Shown here: in pieces, positions 50,231-58,856 of the stretch
How positions within the stretch are numbered: position 1 is the stretch's first letter
Layout: each line of letters starts with the position of its first letter
DNA from: Phormidium tanganyikae FI6-MK23
GTDB lineage: Bacteria; Cyanobacteriota; Cyanobacteriia; Leptolyngbyales; Leptolyngbyaceae
Length of the DNA stretch: 64,000 bases
NCBI GenBank assembly: GCA_019359175.1
Contig: JAHHHU010000008.1
Span: forward strand, 124,001 to 188,000
Direction: 5' to 3'
Notes under the pieces: generated by a model
Told to the model about the DNA's origin: nothing
Database searches by the model: none
What the model saw: the letters and a program-made list of their open reading frames with translations, nothing else
Made by a program: the position numbers and the translations under genes

Positions 50231-50239
50231 GAACTGTAA

Positions 50240-51376
50240 ATGCGCCCGATTTATCTCGATAATCATTCCACGACACGAGTAGACGATCGCGTTTTAGCCG
50301 CAATGCTGCCGTTCTTTACAGAGCATTATGGCAACGCTGCGAGTGTGACTCATGCTTACGGTTGGGAAGCAGAAGCCGCAGTCACACAAGCACGCGAAAT
50401 CGTTGCTGAAACGATCGGCGCGACTCCAGAAGAAATCATTTTTACCAGTGGCGCAACTGAAGCAAATAACTTAGCCATTAAAGGCGTTGCTGAAGCTTAT
50501 TTCAGTCAAGGGCGACATATTATCACCGTTCAAACCGAACACAATGCTGTATTAGATCCTTGCCGCTATCTAGAATCACTTGGGTTTGAAGTGACTTACT
50601 TGAATGTCGATCGCTTCGGTCTAATTTGCCTGGCTGAACTCGAAAAAGCAATGCGCGAAGATACAATTCTAGTCTCCGTCATGGTGGCGAACAATGAGAT
50701 TGGTGTGATTCAACCGATCGACAAAATTGGTGAGCTTTGCCATGATCGTAATATTCTCTTTCACACGGATGCCGCTCAAGCGATCGGGAAAATTCCGCTA
50801 ACGGTTCAAAATGTTGATCTGATGTCGATTACGGGACACAAGCTTTATGCTCCAAAAGGTATCGGTGCATTGTATGTTCGGCGTAAAAATCCGAGAGTTC
50901 AACTTTCAGCACAGTTACACGGTGGCGGACACGAGCGAGGAATGCGATCGGGAACACTCTACACGCCGCTGATTGTTGGATTGGGTAAAGCAATTGAGAT
51001 TGCTGATCCAATTTCTGAAGCAGTTCAAACTAGACAATTACGCGATCGCTTATGGAAGCAATTAAACCTTGATGGCATTCACCTAAACGGACATCCAACC
51101 CAGCGCCTACCTGGAAATCTGAACATTAGCATCGAGAATGTAGATGGACAGGCTTTACTGCTAGGGTTGCAATCTTCGATCGCGGTTTCATCCGGTTCCG
51201 CTTGCACTGCGGCAAAGATCGAACCTTCTCACGTTTTAAGAGCGATCGGAGCTCCTGATCCGTTAGCATTCGCTTCGATTCGCTTCGGAATTGGGCGATT
51301 TAACACCGAAGAAGATATCGATCGAGCAGCGAACTGTGTTAGAGAAACTGTACAAACACTCCGGGCAGCAAGTTGA
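50240..51376 (+). CDS. iscS: Cysteine desulfurase, IscS/NifS family
   Basis: A 378-residue PLP enzyme that releases sulfur from cysteine for Fe-S clusters and thiolation. The N-terminus MRPIYLDNHSTTRVDDRVL is typical. The PLP Lys is in SITGHKLYAPKGIGALY, and the catalytic Cys in VSSGSACTAAKIEPSHVL. NifS-type length. It is intact although the preceding genes are broken. No scaffold gene (iscU, iscA) is nearby, so the IscS label is at family level. Confidence 0.9.
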   Translation: MRPIYLDNHSTTRVDDRVLAAMLPFFTEHYGNAASVTHAYGWEAEAAVTQAREIVAETIGATPEEIIFTSGATEANNLAIKGVAEAYFSQGRHIITVQTEHNAVLDPCRYLESLGFEVTYLNVDRFGLICLAELEKAMREDTILVSVMVANNEIGVIQPIDKIGELCHDRNILFHTDAAQAIGKIPLTVQNVDLMSITGHKLYAPKGIGALYVRRKNPRVQLSAQLHGGGHERGMRSGTLYTPLIVGLGKAIEIADPISEAVQTRQLRDRLWKQLNLDGIHLNGHPTQRLPGNLNISIENVDGQALLLGLQSSIAVSSGSACTAAKIEPSHVLRAIGAPDPLAFASIRFGIGRFNTEEDIDRAANCVRETVQTLRAAS

Positions 51377-51415
51377 ATAATGGTTCAACAATCACAACAC
51401 AGCTAATTTGATGCT

Positions 51416-51826
51416 TTAAGGTTCGTCAGTTGCTTCAAATTGCGGCTCGATCCCTAAAATTCTGGGAGTTCGACCATACAGTCGATCTAGGACTCGTTTG
51501 ACTGAAATGCGCTGCCATTGTTGACCGCGCTTGGTGGTGTAGCCGCTTTGGTTGAGCCAGTCGGCAACCTGTTGAAGCGACTTTCCAGATTTGTGGTGTC
51601 GTCGGATCAGTTCAATAATCTGCTGCTCGTCTGGATTTTCAACCAGTTCGCCCTTAAGCGATCGTTGTCCAAATGCAGGAGACCCATAGCCAACATATCC
51701 ACCCTGAGCCGCTTTTGTTTGTCGTCCTTGTTCTAGCCGTTCCCAGTCTCGCGGTCTTGAAAGTTCTCGGCAGCCATCGTCTATGTTGAGAATTACTCTG
51801 TTGAGGATGAACAGTTGAGCAATCAC
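51416..51826 (-). pseudogene. Serine recombinase remnant lacking the catalytic domain
   Basis: The 136-codon frame contains only the C-terminal recombinase domain: DWERLEQGRQTKAAQGGYVG, YGSPAFGQRSLKGEL and LQQVADWLNQSGYTTKRGQQ. The roughly 140-residue resolvase domain with its nucleophilic Ser is missing; only a trace (NRVILNIDDG) of its end may remain. The upstream 266 bp (51827-52092) hold no further clear fragment. It is probably a relic of a mobile element. Confidence 0.75.
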
Positions 51827-52092
51827 ATTGCTCTATTAACTGAAGTATCAGCTTTTGTAGCCTATGTCATCTTCCTGAGAATAGAGCGTTCTAAACAACG
51901 GATTTGTTCAAGAGTTGCAAAGCTCGATCGATGTCTTTTCCAGTTCCTTAGATCATCAAAAGAAGGCAAGCAGTCCAACATCCAACAATAGCCTAGACGT
52001 ACCAGCGAGTAAGTTACCTAGGATAAATCTTTTTTTCAGCCTGATCTCTGTTTCTGAACAGCGATCGTCATTCGTTGAATCCAGATAAATCT

Positions 52093-52415
52093 CTAACGCC
52101 TCGGTGCGTACATAATCACTAAAACACCAAGAAGCGCAATCCATCCGCCCAGCCAGTCATACTTGTCAGGACGAACTTTATCGACTAGCCAACCCCACAA
52201 AATCGACAGCACAATAAACACGCCACCGTAAGCTGCATAAGCCCGCCCAAAGCTCACAGGCTGCAACGTTGGTACCACTCCGTACACCGCCAGAATGATC
52301 ACACCCAACACCGCTAGCCAAATGCTTTTGCCTTCGCGCAACCATAGCCAAAACAAATAGCCGCCGCCAATTTCACACAGTCCAGCTAGCACAAAGAACA
52401 GGAGAGATTGAATCA

Positions 52416-52416
<1 letters not shown>
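52093..52416 (-). CDS. ynfA: YnfA/UPF0060 small membrane protein
   Basis: A 107-residue protein with four helices ([80 protein letters not shown]) matching UPF0060. Function not established; related to small drug-export-type folds. Its ATG overlaps the stop of the preceding PII remnant (TAATG), so it was once the last gene of an operon. Confidence 0.88.
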
Positions 52417-52720
<304 letters not shown>

Positions 52721-52872
52721 CTTTTTCTGTTACATCCCTCTAAAACTTGCATAGATATCTTTGGGCGTAACTTATTTCCATTTAGTACTGGAAAATACAA
52801 GGCATCATCTCAAGTTCCGATAATTCTCCGTGAAAACCTAATCACAGAGGACTTAGAAGCAATTATCAAGTT

Positions 52873-52901
52873 TATACTTAGTAACATTTTTACTAAGTAT
52901 A
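52873..52901. promoter_or_regulatory. 12-bp perfect inverted repeat, possible operator
   Basis: TATACTTAGTAA (52873-52884) and TTACTAAGTATA (52890-52901) are perfect complements around a 5-base spacer. It sits 46 bp upstream of the NtcA box and 150 bp upstream of the divergent permease start, with no T run. This fits an operator better than a terminator. Confidence 0.55.
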
Positions 52902-52929
52902 GTTAAGCGACAAACTTATACAAAGTTTT

Positions 52930-52947
52930 CAATTGTTCTGACAATTG
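52930..52947. promoter_or_regulatory. 7-bp inverted repeat abutting the NtcA box
   Basis: CAATTGT (52930-52936) and ACAATTG (52941-52947) flank TCTG and end one base before the GTA of the NtcA site. Confidence 0.4.
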
Positions 52948-52989
52948 GTAATCTGCAATACAAAAAACTTATTTATCTCTTTCTACTAT
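52948..52989 (+). promoter_or_regulatory. NtcA-activated promoter of ppk2-glnN
   Basis: GTA (52948-52950), eight bases, TAC (52959-52961) matches the NtcA consensus GTA-N8-TAC. A -10 box TACTAT (52984-52989, matching TA-N3-T) follows after 22 bases. This is the spacing of class II NtcA-activated promoters, where NtcA replaces the -35 box near -41.5. Transcription would start near 52996, about 395 nt before the ppk2 ATG. Confidence 0.75.
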
Positions 52990-53390
52990 GTACCGAGTAG
53001 TCAACCTAAAATATCACCCAATCTTTAAAAGCCGCAAGTTTCATAGTCAACTCCTGTTACATCCGTCAGCTTTACCTGATTGATTCCTAGAAAAGAGCTT
53101 TCAAAATGTTGCTGAACAGAATGGAACTTACAAAGCTGCATTCCTAGTCCAAACGAAGGCATCCAGTCGCGTCTGAAAAGTGCTAATTGTCAATTTGAAG
53201 GAGTTGCGCGACCGTCAGAACTCTCCCCAATGGGGTCGCCAGAGTCCGAAGGGTACGACAACAGAGATCAAAATTTGACAGCTTGCAACTGCTTCTCAGA
53301 CCTTTCCTAAGCGCAAAGCGTTGGTGAGGGAGAGCGCAACTGTTTTTTTTCTCCCTTTTCGCGCTCCAGTTCACCAGGAGATTCAGTGTC

Positions 53391-54320
53391 ATGAAACGCG
53401 CACACTGCGATGGTTCGCCGGCAGTAGAGGAAGCTCCATCGCTTGAGGAGAATCGTCCTAAAAAAAACAAGAAACACAAGAAACATACCATTCACCTTTC
53501 TACTGAGAATCAGCCTGCCGAGAGTGAACCGCCCGAACAGAAAAAGCTGAGTTCTAAAGCTTACGAGATTGAACTCGCACGCTTACAGGCAGAATTGGTA
53601 AAAATGCAGTATTGGATCAAGCACACAGGCTATCGTCTCGTCATTCTATTTGAGGGGCGAGATGCGGCTGGAAAAGGGGGCACGATTAAACGGATTGCAG
53701 AACCCCTAAACCCACGTGGCTGTCGTATTGTGGCATTGGGAACACCTTCCGATCGAGAAAAAACCCAGTGGTATTTTCAGCGCTATGTCGAGCACTTGCC
53801 CGCAGCGGGTGAGATTGTATTGTTCGATCGAAGCTGGTATAACCGTGCAGGGGTCGAGCACGTCATGGGGTTCTGCAATGATGATCAGTACCAAGAGTTT
53901 CTGCAATCCTGCCCAGAGTTTGAGCGGATGTTAGTGCGATCAGGGGTGATGTTGCTCAAGTATTGGTTCTCGGTGAGTGATGACGAACAAGAGCGGCGAT
54001 TTCAGTCTCGGAGGACTGACCCGGCTCGTCGTTGGAAGCTCAGTCCGATGGATTTGGAATCGCGCGATCGCTGGGTGGAATTTTCCAAGGCAAAAGACAC
54101 GATGTTTTCTTGCACGAATATTCCTGAAGCACCTTGGTTTACGGTTGAAGCGAACGACAAGAAACGCGCTCGCCTGAACTGTCTTAGCCATATTCTGAGC
54201 AAAGTCCCTTATACTGACATGACTCCCGAAGCGATGGAGTTACCGCCGCGCCGTGTTGCACCTGATGACTATGTTCGTCCGCCCCGGAATGAACAATTCT
54301 TTGTGCCGCCTACCTATTAA
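53391..54320 (+). CDS. ppk2: Polyphosphate kinase 2 (PPK2) family protein
   Basis: A 309-residue protein. A Lys-rich, low-complexity head (PKKNKKHKKHTIH, residues 23-35) precedes the P-loop kinase core: Walker A FEGRDAAGKGG (residues 88-97), Walker B VLFDRSWYNRAG (143-154) and the lid SRRTDPARRWKLS. PPK2 enzymes transfer phosphate between polyphosphate and nucleoside di- or monophosphates. The single kinase domain is class I/III-like, but ADP versus AMP preference cannot be read. AGGAG lies 11 bases before ATG. It precedes glnN by 24 bp. Confidence 0.9.
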   Translation: MKRAHCDGSPAVEEAPSLEENRPKKNKKHKKHTIHLSTENQPAESEPPEQKKLSSKAYEIELARLQAELVKMQYWIKHTGYRLVILFEGRDAAGKGGTIKRIAEPLNPRGCRIVALGTPSDREKTQWYFQRYVEHLPAAGEIVLFDRSWYNRAGVEHVMGFCNDDQYQEFLQSCPEFERMLVRSGVMLLKYWFSVSDDEQERRFQSRRTDPARRWKLSPMDLESRDRWVEFSKAKDTMFSCTNIPEAPWFTVEANDKKRARLNCLSHILSKVPYTDMTPEAMELPPRRVAPDDYVRPPRNEQFFVPPTY

Positions 54321-54344
54321 TCTTTACCTTCGAGGACAATCTTT

Positions 54345-56516
54345 ATGAGCCATGAATTGAGAGTTCAAGCGATTTCACAAGTTACCGATCGAACTCCTTT
54401 ACCGTCGAAAATTCCATCACGTCTAGAAGCAATCTGGGCAATGGATGTGTTTACGCTGAGCAAGATGCAAGGGTGTCTCCCCAAGGATGTGTTCAAGTCT
54501 GTACAAAGCACAATCAAAAAGGGTGGGAAGCTGGATGTTTCAGTTGCAGGTGCCGTTGCGGCTGCAATGAAAGATTGGGCGATTTCCAAAGGTGCACTCT
54601 ATTACGCTCACGTTTTCTATCCGCTAACGAATGCTACTGCTGAAAAGCACGATAGTTTCATCTCTGTGCAGAGCGATGGTTCTGTAATCTCAGAGTTTAC
54701 CGGAAAAGTCCTCGTACAAGGTGAACCGGATGGATCGTCCTTCCCGAATGGTGGCTTGCGCGCGACGAACGCGGCTCGTGGCTACACCGCCTGGGATGTG
54801 ACTAGCCCTGCTTATGTGATGGAAACCGATAACGGCATGACCTTGTGCATTCCGACAGTGTTCGTTTCTTGGACTGGGGAAGCACTCGATAAGAAGACAC
54901 CGCTGCTGCGATCGAATTCAGCCATGAGCAAGGCTGCAACTCGTGTTCTCAAGCTATTAGGCTACACGGATGTTGCAACTGTGAACTCAAGCTGTGGTGC
55001 TGAGCAAGAGTATTTTCTGGTCGATTCTCACTTTGCTCACAATCGTCCTGACTTGTTGTTGACAGGTCGCACGCTGTTTGGAAAGTCACCCGCTAAGGGT
55101 CAGCAGTTTGATGACCACTACTTTGGAGCAATTCCAGAGCGGGTTCAGGTCTTCATGCAGGACGTAGAAGAGAAGCTCTATCGGTTGGGCATTCCAGCGA
55201 AAACCCGACATAACGAAGTGGCTCCTGGACAGTTTGAAATTGCACCGTTCTTTGAAGCTGCAAACGTTGCAAGTGATCACCAACAGTTGCTCATGACCCT
55301 TCTGAAGATCACAGCGAAGAAGCATGGTTTTGTTTGTCTGCTGCACGAAAAGCCGTTTGCAGGTGTGAATGGTTCTGGAAAGCACGTTAACTGGTCGGTT
55401 GGCAATCCGACACAAGGTAACTTGCTTGATCCGGGCGACAATCCGCATAAAAACCTACAGTTTCTATTGTTCTGTGGTGCAGTGATTCGAGGAGTGCATA
55501 CCTATGGCTCACTGTTGCGGGCAGTAGTGGCAACGGCAAGCAATGATCACCGACTCGGTGCAAACGAAGCTCCTCCTGCGATCATTTCGGTCTACCTCGG
55601 AACGCAACTCGAAGAAGTGTTTGAGCAGATTGCCAACGGAGATGTCAAAGATTCAGCACATGGCGGCATGATGGATCTCGGTGTTGATACCTTGCCTATA
55701 TTTGTTAAAGATGCAGGCGATCGCAATCGTACCTCTCCCTTCGCATTCACCGGAAACCGCTTTGAGTTCCGCGCTGTGGGTTCTAATCAGTCGGTATCCG
55801 GCCCGTTGGTTGCCATGAATACTGTTTTGGCAGATTCGCTAACTTGGGTGGGGGACAAGCTCGAAGCTGAACTCGCAAAGGGAATAGAGCTAAGTGCTGC
55901 GGTCTTCGCGGTTCTTAAAGAAGTGATGGACAATCACAGTGCAGTGATCTTTGGGGGCGATGGCTACTCTGAAGAATGGCACAAAATGGCGGTAGAAGAG
56001 CGCGGGTTGCCAAATCTGCGAACCACGGCTGATGCGCTGCCTGTCTTGAAAGAACCGAAGATCGAGGAATTGTTTGAGCGCGTCGGAGTCTTGACTCCGG
56101 TTGAACTCGAAAGCCGCTTTGATGTGTATGCAGAGCAGTACATTCAAACGATCGAGGTCGAAGCGAAGCTCGTGGTCAGCATGGCGAAGACGATCATTTA
56201 TCCTGCTGCGGTGCGGTATCTGTCGGATTTGGGCAGTGCGATCGCGAATCTGAGCAACATTGGCATCACGATAGAGAAGGAAACGGCTGAGAAAGTCGCT
56301 TCGTTGACTCAATCGATGATGGATAATGTCAGCAAGCTGGTGGGAGCTTCGAGCATTCATGATTTTGAGGATGCTGAGGCTCATATGCAGTACTGCGCCC
56401 AAACCATTCGTCCGCTGATGGATAAGGTGCGCGAGTATGCAGATGCGCTTGAAGGCGAGATTGCAGATGATCTGTGGCCCTTGCCGACCTATCAAGAAAT
56501 GCTGTTTGTGAAGTAG
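54345..56516 (+). CDS. glnN: Type III glutamine synthetase
   Basis: A 723-residue GSIII, the large hexamer/dodecamer form that makes glutamine from glutamate, ammonium and ATP. Conserved parts are [54 protein letters not shown]-like [20 protein letters not shown], and [22 protein letters not shown] lies about 10 bases before the start. In cyanobacteria with both forms, glnN is induced by nitrogen starvation through NtcA, which matches the promoter upstream of ppk2. Confidence 0.95.
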   Translation: MSHELRVQAISQVTDRTPLPSKIPSRLEAIWAMDVFTLSKMQGCLPKDVFKSVQSTIKKGGKLDVSVAGAVAAAMKDWAISKGALYYAHVFYPLTNATAEKHDSFISVQSDGSVISEFTGKVLVQGEPDGSSFPNGGLRATNAARGYTAWDVTSPAYVMETDNGMTLCIPTVFVSWTGEALDKKTPLLRSNSAMSKAATRVLKLLGYTDVATVNSSCGAEQEYFLVDSHFAHNRPDLLLTGRTLFGKSPAKGQQFDDHYFGAIPERVQVFMQDVEEKLYRLGIPAKTRHNEVAPGQFEIAPFFEAANVASDHQQLLMTLLKITAKKHGFVCLLHEKPFAGVNGSGKHVNWSVGNPTQGNLLDPGDNPHKNLQFLLFCGAVIRGVHTYGSLLRAVVATASNDHRLGANEAPPAIISVYLGTQLEEVFEQIANGDVKDSAHGGMMDLGVDTLPIFVKDAGDRNRTSPFAFTGNRFEFRAVGSNQSVSGPLVAMNTVLADSLTWVGDKLEAELAKGIELSAAVFAVLKEVMDNHSAVIFGGDGYSEEWHKMAVEERGLPNLRTTADALPVLKEPKIEELFERVGVLTPVELESRFDVYAEQYIQTIEVEAKLVVSMAKTIIYPAAVRYLSDLGSAIANLSNIGITIEKETAEKVASLTQSMMDNVSKLVGASSIHDFEDAEAHMQYCAQTIRPLMDKVREYADALEGEIADDLWPLPTYQEMLFVK

Positions 56517-56524
56517 TTCTGCTC

Positions 56525-56557
56525 GACCTTCTGCATCAATCATGGGTGCAGAAGGTC
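56525..56557 (+). terminator. Stem-loop ending the ppk2-glnN operon
   Basis: A perfect 11-bp stem GACCTTCTGCA (56525-56535) / TGCAGAAGGTC (56547-56557) begins 9 bp after the glnN stop. The following TGTTGTAT is only weakly T-rich. Confidence 0.6.
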
Positions 56558-56600
56558 TGTTGTATCATGGGGTCAAACAACACTCTACGATCGTAGTGCT

Positions 56601-57172
56601 ATGACTGTACCGACGCTGAAACGGTTCACGATCAAGGAATATCACCGCTTAACCGAGTTGGGATTTTTCCAGGAAGACGATCGAATTGAACTCATTCGGG
56701 GGCAGTTAATTCATAAAAGTGCGAAAAGCAGAGCGCATTCAGTTTGTAATACTCGGTTAAATCGGCAACTCATTACTCTACTGGGCGAGCGATCAACGCT
56801 ACAGAATCAGTCGCCAATCACTTTAGATAGGAGCCAGAACCAGATTTTTCAATCCTTTGGAATAAAGCAGATGACTACCTCTCAGCACATCCCAGTTCAG
56901 AGGATATCTGGCTGATTATTGAGATTTCAGATTCGTCTTTGACTTACAACCAAGAGACAAAGTTAAAGATGTATGCGGAAGATGGAATTCAAGATTATTG
57001 AATTTTTAATTTGCTCGAACGCGTTTTAGAAATGTACAGCGAACCGTATCAAAAACCAGAATCAGAATTTGGCTATCGCGTGAAGCGGATTGCGTTGCCG
57101 AATGAGCGTGTGAAATTGCCTCGGTTTTCGGAATTGTGGTTGGATTTGTCGATCGTGTTTCCGACTGCTTAA
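56601..57172 (+). pseudogene. Uma2 (DUF820) family endonuclease-like gene, broken
   Basis: The start TLKRFTIKEYHRLTELGFFQ, then EDDRIELIRGQLIHKSAKSR, is a typical Uma2 N-terminus. A short deletion and frameshift near 56840 lose the first part of the catalytic strand; the correct frame resumes as EPEPDFSILWNKADDYLSAH. An in-frame TGA at 56999-57001 replaces the Trp of DYWIFNL. The frame then runs to TAA 57172. A complete Uma2 gene lies on the opposite strand next to it. Confidence 0.85.
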
Positions 57173-57173
57173 A

Positions 57174-57734
57174 CTACAACAAAACCTTCAGCGCTAAAGT
57201 GAATCCCGGAACCACATCTTCGCCACTCAAAGTTGCTGTTTCGGGATACTGAGTAATTGAGCCATCCGCGCGGTAGACAAAAACAGTTTTGTTTTTACGA
57301 TCGATCATCCATCCCAACCGCACCCCATTTTCGATGTACTCCTGCATTTTCTCTTTCAAGCCTTCGAGCGAATCAGTTTTTGACCGAATTTCAATGACAA
57401 AATCGGGCGCGATCGCAATAAATTTATCTTCCTGCTGATCCCAATCTTGAGGTAATCGACCTTTTGCAACGAAAGCGGCATCTGGTGATCGTACTGCTGT
57501 GTTAGCCAATCGAAACCCAGTACTAGAACTGAAAACATTTCCCAGTTCTTGCCCATGAACATGAACATAGAGAAAACTAATTGCAGCCGCTTCTCGATCT
57601 CCTGAAATTCCACCCGTTGGAGGCATCGTTAGCAAACTCCCATCTGCATTACGCTCGAATCGCAGTTCAGGATTTTTGGAACTCATTTGCATCAGTTCTT
57701 CATCGGTAATCTCGGTAAACGCAGGATGTACCAT
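57174..57734 (-). CDS. Uma2 (DUF820) family protein
   Basis: 186 residues from ATG 57734 (MVHPAFTEITDEELMQMSSK); an in-frame start at 57860 would overlap folK and is less likely. The PD-(D/E)xK-like nuclease core is complete: RSPDAAFVAKGRLPQ, then APDFVIEIRSKTDSLEGLKE with Asp, Glu-Ile-x-Ser/Lys pattern, and YIENGVRLGWMIDRKNKTVF. These proteins are very common in cyanobacteria; their biological role is unclear. Its stop is 1 bp from the broken Uma2 gene, tail to tail. Confidence 0.85.
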   Translation of the reverse strand: MVHPAFTEITDEELMQMSSKNPELRFERNADGSLLTMPPTGGISGDREAAAISFLYVHVHGQELGNVFSSSTGFRLANTAVRSPDAAFVAKGRLPQDWDQQEDKFIAIAPDFVIEIRSKTDSLEGLKEKMQEYIENGVRLGWMIDRKNKTVFVYRADGSITQYPETATLSGEDVVPGFTLALKVLL

Positions 57735-57796
57735 TAGCCTGTCCAGAATGCAGCGATATTCTTGACTATAGCAGGGAAACTCTCCATGATTGTCTG

Positions 57797-58267
57797 ATGG
57801 AATACGCGATCGCACTTGGCAGTAATTTAGGAGATTCTCGATCGATTCTAGAATCTGCACTCAGCAGCTTAGAAACTGTGGTTGCGCGATCGTCTTGGTA
57901 TGAGACGAAAGCCGTTACCTTACCCAATAGCCCACCCCAACCGAATTATCTCAACGGCTGTGCGATTCTTGAAACTGAATTAGAACCTTTGGAACTCCTC
58001 GCACAACTTCAGCAAATCGAAACCGAACTTGGACGAGTGCGATACCAGAAATGGGATGCCCGCACCCTTGACTTAGACATCCTCCTGCTTGATGATGTAA
58101 TATTCCAAACCAAGACGCTCTTCATTCCCCATCCTCGGATGAGCGATCGCGCTTTTGTGCTTGTGCCATTAGCCGAAATTGCTCCCGATTGGAAACATCC
58201 GGTGTTGGATTGTTCGATCAGAGAACTGGTTCAATCCGTCGATGCTTCTGATGTGAGAAAGCTTTGA
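57797..58267 (+). CDS. folK: 2-amino-4-hydroxy-6-hydroxymethyldihydropteridine diphosphokinase
   Basis: A 156-residue HPPK of folate synthesis. The start EYAIALGSNLGDSRSILESA and the signature RYQKWDARTLDLDILLLDD followed by HPRMSDRAFVLVPLAEIAP are intact. Length is normal. It overlaps the stretch upstream of the Uma2 start on the other strand and is followed 31 bp later by the Nudix gene. Confidence 0.93.
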   Translation: MEYAIALGSNLGDSRSILESALSSLETVVARSSWYETKAVTLPNSPPQPNYLNGCAILETELEPLELLAQLQQIETELGRVRYQKWDARTLDLDILLLDDVIFQTKTLFIPHPRMSDRAFVLVPLAEIAPDWKHPVLDCSIRELVQSVDASDVRKL

Positions 58268-58298
58268 GCTTCTTTTTGTCCCTCACCTTGTTAGATTC

Positions 58299-58853
58299 AT
58301 GTCTTTGGGATCAGAACCACCTCAACTGCTCAAGCAGCGTCTTCTCTATAAAGGACGCAAGTTCAATTTTGAAGTCAACAGTCTGCGATTGCCAAACAAA
58401 GCCGAGGGCGATTGGGAATGTATTCGACATCCGGGCGGCGCATTGGTGATCCCGGTGACGACCGATGGAAAGTTGGTGCTGGTGAAGCAATATCGATTTG
58501 CGGTGCAGCGGCGATTGTATGAGTTTCCGGCGGGAACTTTGGAGAAAGGAGAAGATCCGCTCGAAACGGTGCAGCGCGAGGTACAGGAAGAGACGGGCTA
58601 TACGTCTGAGAATTGGAAAAAGTTGGGCGAGTTTTTCTTGGCTCCGGGCTATTCAGATGAAGTGATTTATGCGTTTCTAGCGACGGAAGCGACGATCGTA
58701 GAAAATCCGCCCGCGCAAGATGACGATGAAGATATTGAAACAGTGTTAATGTCGCCGCCCGAAGTTGAAGCAGCGATCTACGCTGGAGATATCGCGGATT
58801 CTAAGTCGATCTCAAGCTTCTTACTCGCGCGACCGCTGTTATTCGACTCGTAA
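58299..58853 (+). CDS. Nudix hydrolase, ADP-ribose pyrophosphatase type
   Basis: A 184-residue Nudix enzyme. The box GTLEKGEDPLETVQREVQEE-TGY fits G-x5-E-x7-REUXEE-x-G-U, and the upstream LVLVKQYRFAVQRRLYEFPA is typical of ADP-ribose and nucleotide-sugar hydrolases. It probably hydrolyses ADP-ribose to AMP and ribose phosphate. The photolyase gene follows after 3 bp, so the two form an operon. Confidence 0.88.
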   Translation: MSLGSEPPQLLKQRLLYKGRKFNFEVNSLRLPNKAEGDWECIRHPGGALVIPVTTDGKLVLVKQYRFAVQRRLYEFPAGTLEKGEDPLETVQREVQEETGYTSENWKKLGEFFLAPGYSDEVIYAFLATEATIVENPPAQDDDEDIETVLMSPPEVEAAIYAGDIADSKSISSFLLARPLLFDS

Positions 58854-58856
58854 GTT

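Larger units (their letters stand above)
52721..53390 (+). other. 670-bp regulatory region upstream of ppk2-glnN
   Basis: No gene is visible; a 13-codon ORF at 53106-53147 lacks a ribosome-binding site. It contains two inverted repeats, an NtcA-type promoter and a predicted leader of about 390 nt with several potential stems, described separately. Confidence 0.7.

Noticed and set aside
52881-52893. GTA-ACATTTT-TAC as a second NtcA box
   Set aside because: The spacer is 7 bases, not 8, and it is fully explained by the 12-bp inverted repeat.
53106-53147. 13-codon upstream ORF in the ppk2 leader
   Set aside because: No ribosome-binding site is visible and the peptide has no recognisable features.
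53183-53491. 102-codon minus-strand ORF over the ppk2 leader and start
   Set aside because: It lies opposite the ppk2 N-terminus, is Cys/Leu/Arg-rich without domain features and has no ribosome-binding site.
55890-56543. 217-codon minus-strand ORF opposite glnN
   Set aside because: Antisense to the conserved C-terminus of glutamine synthetase, with no domain features.
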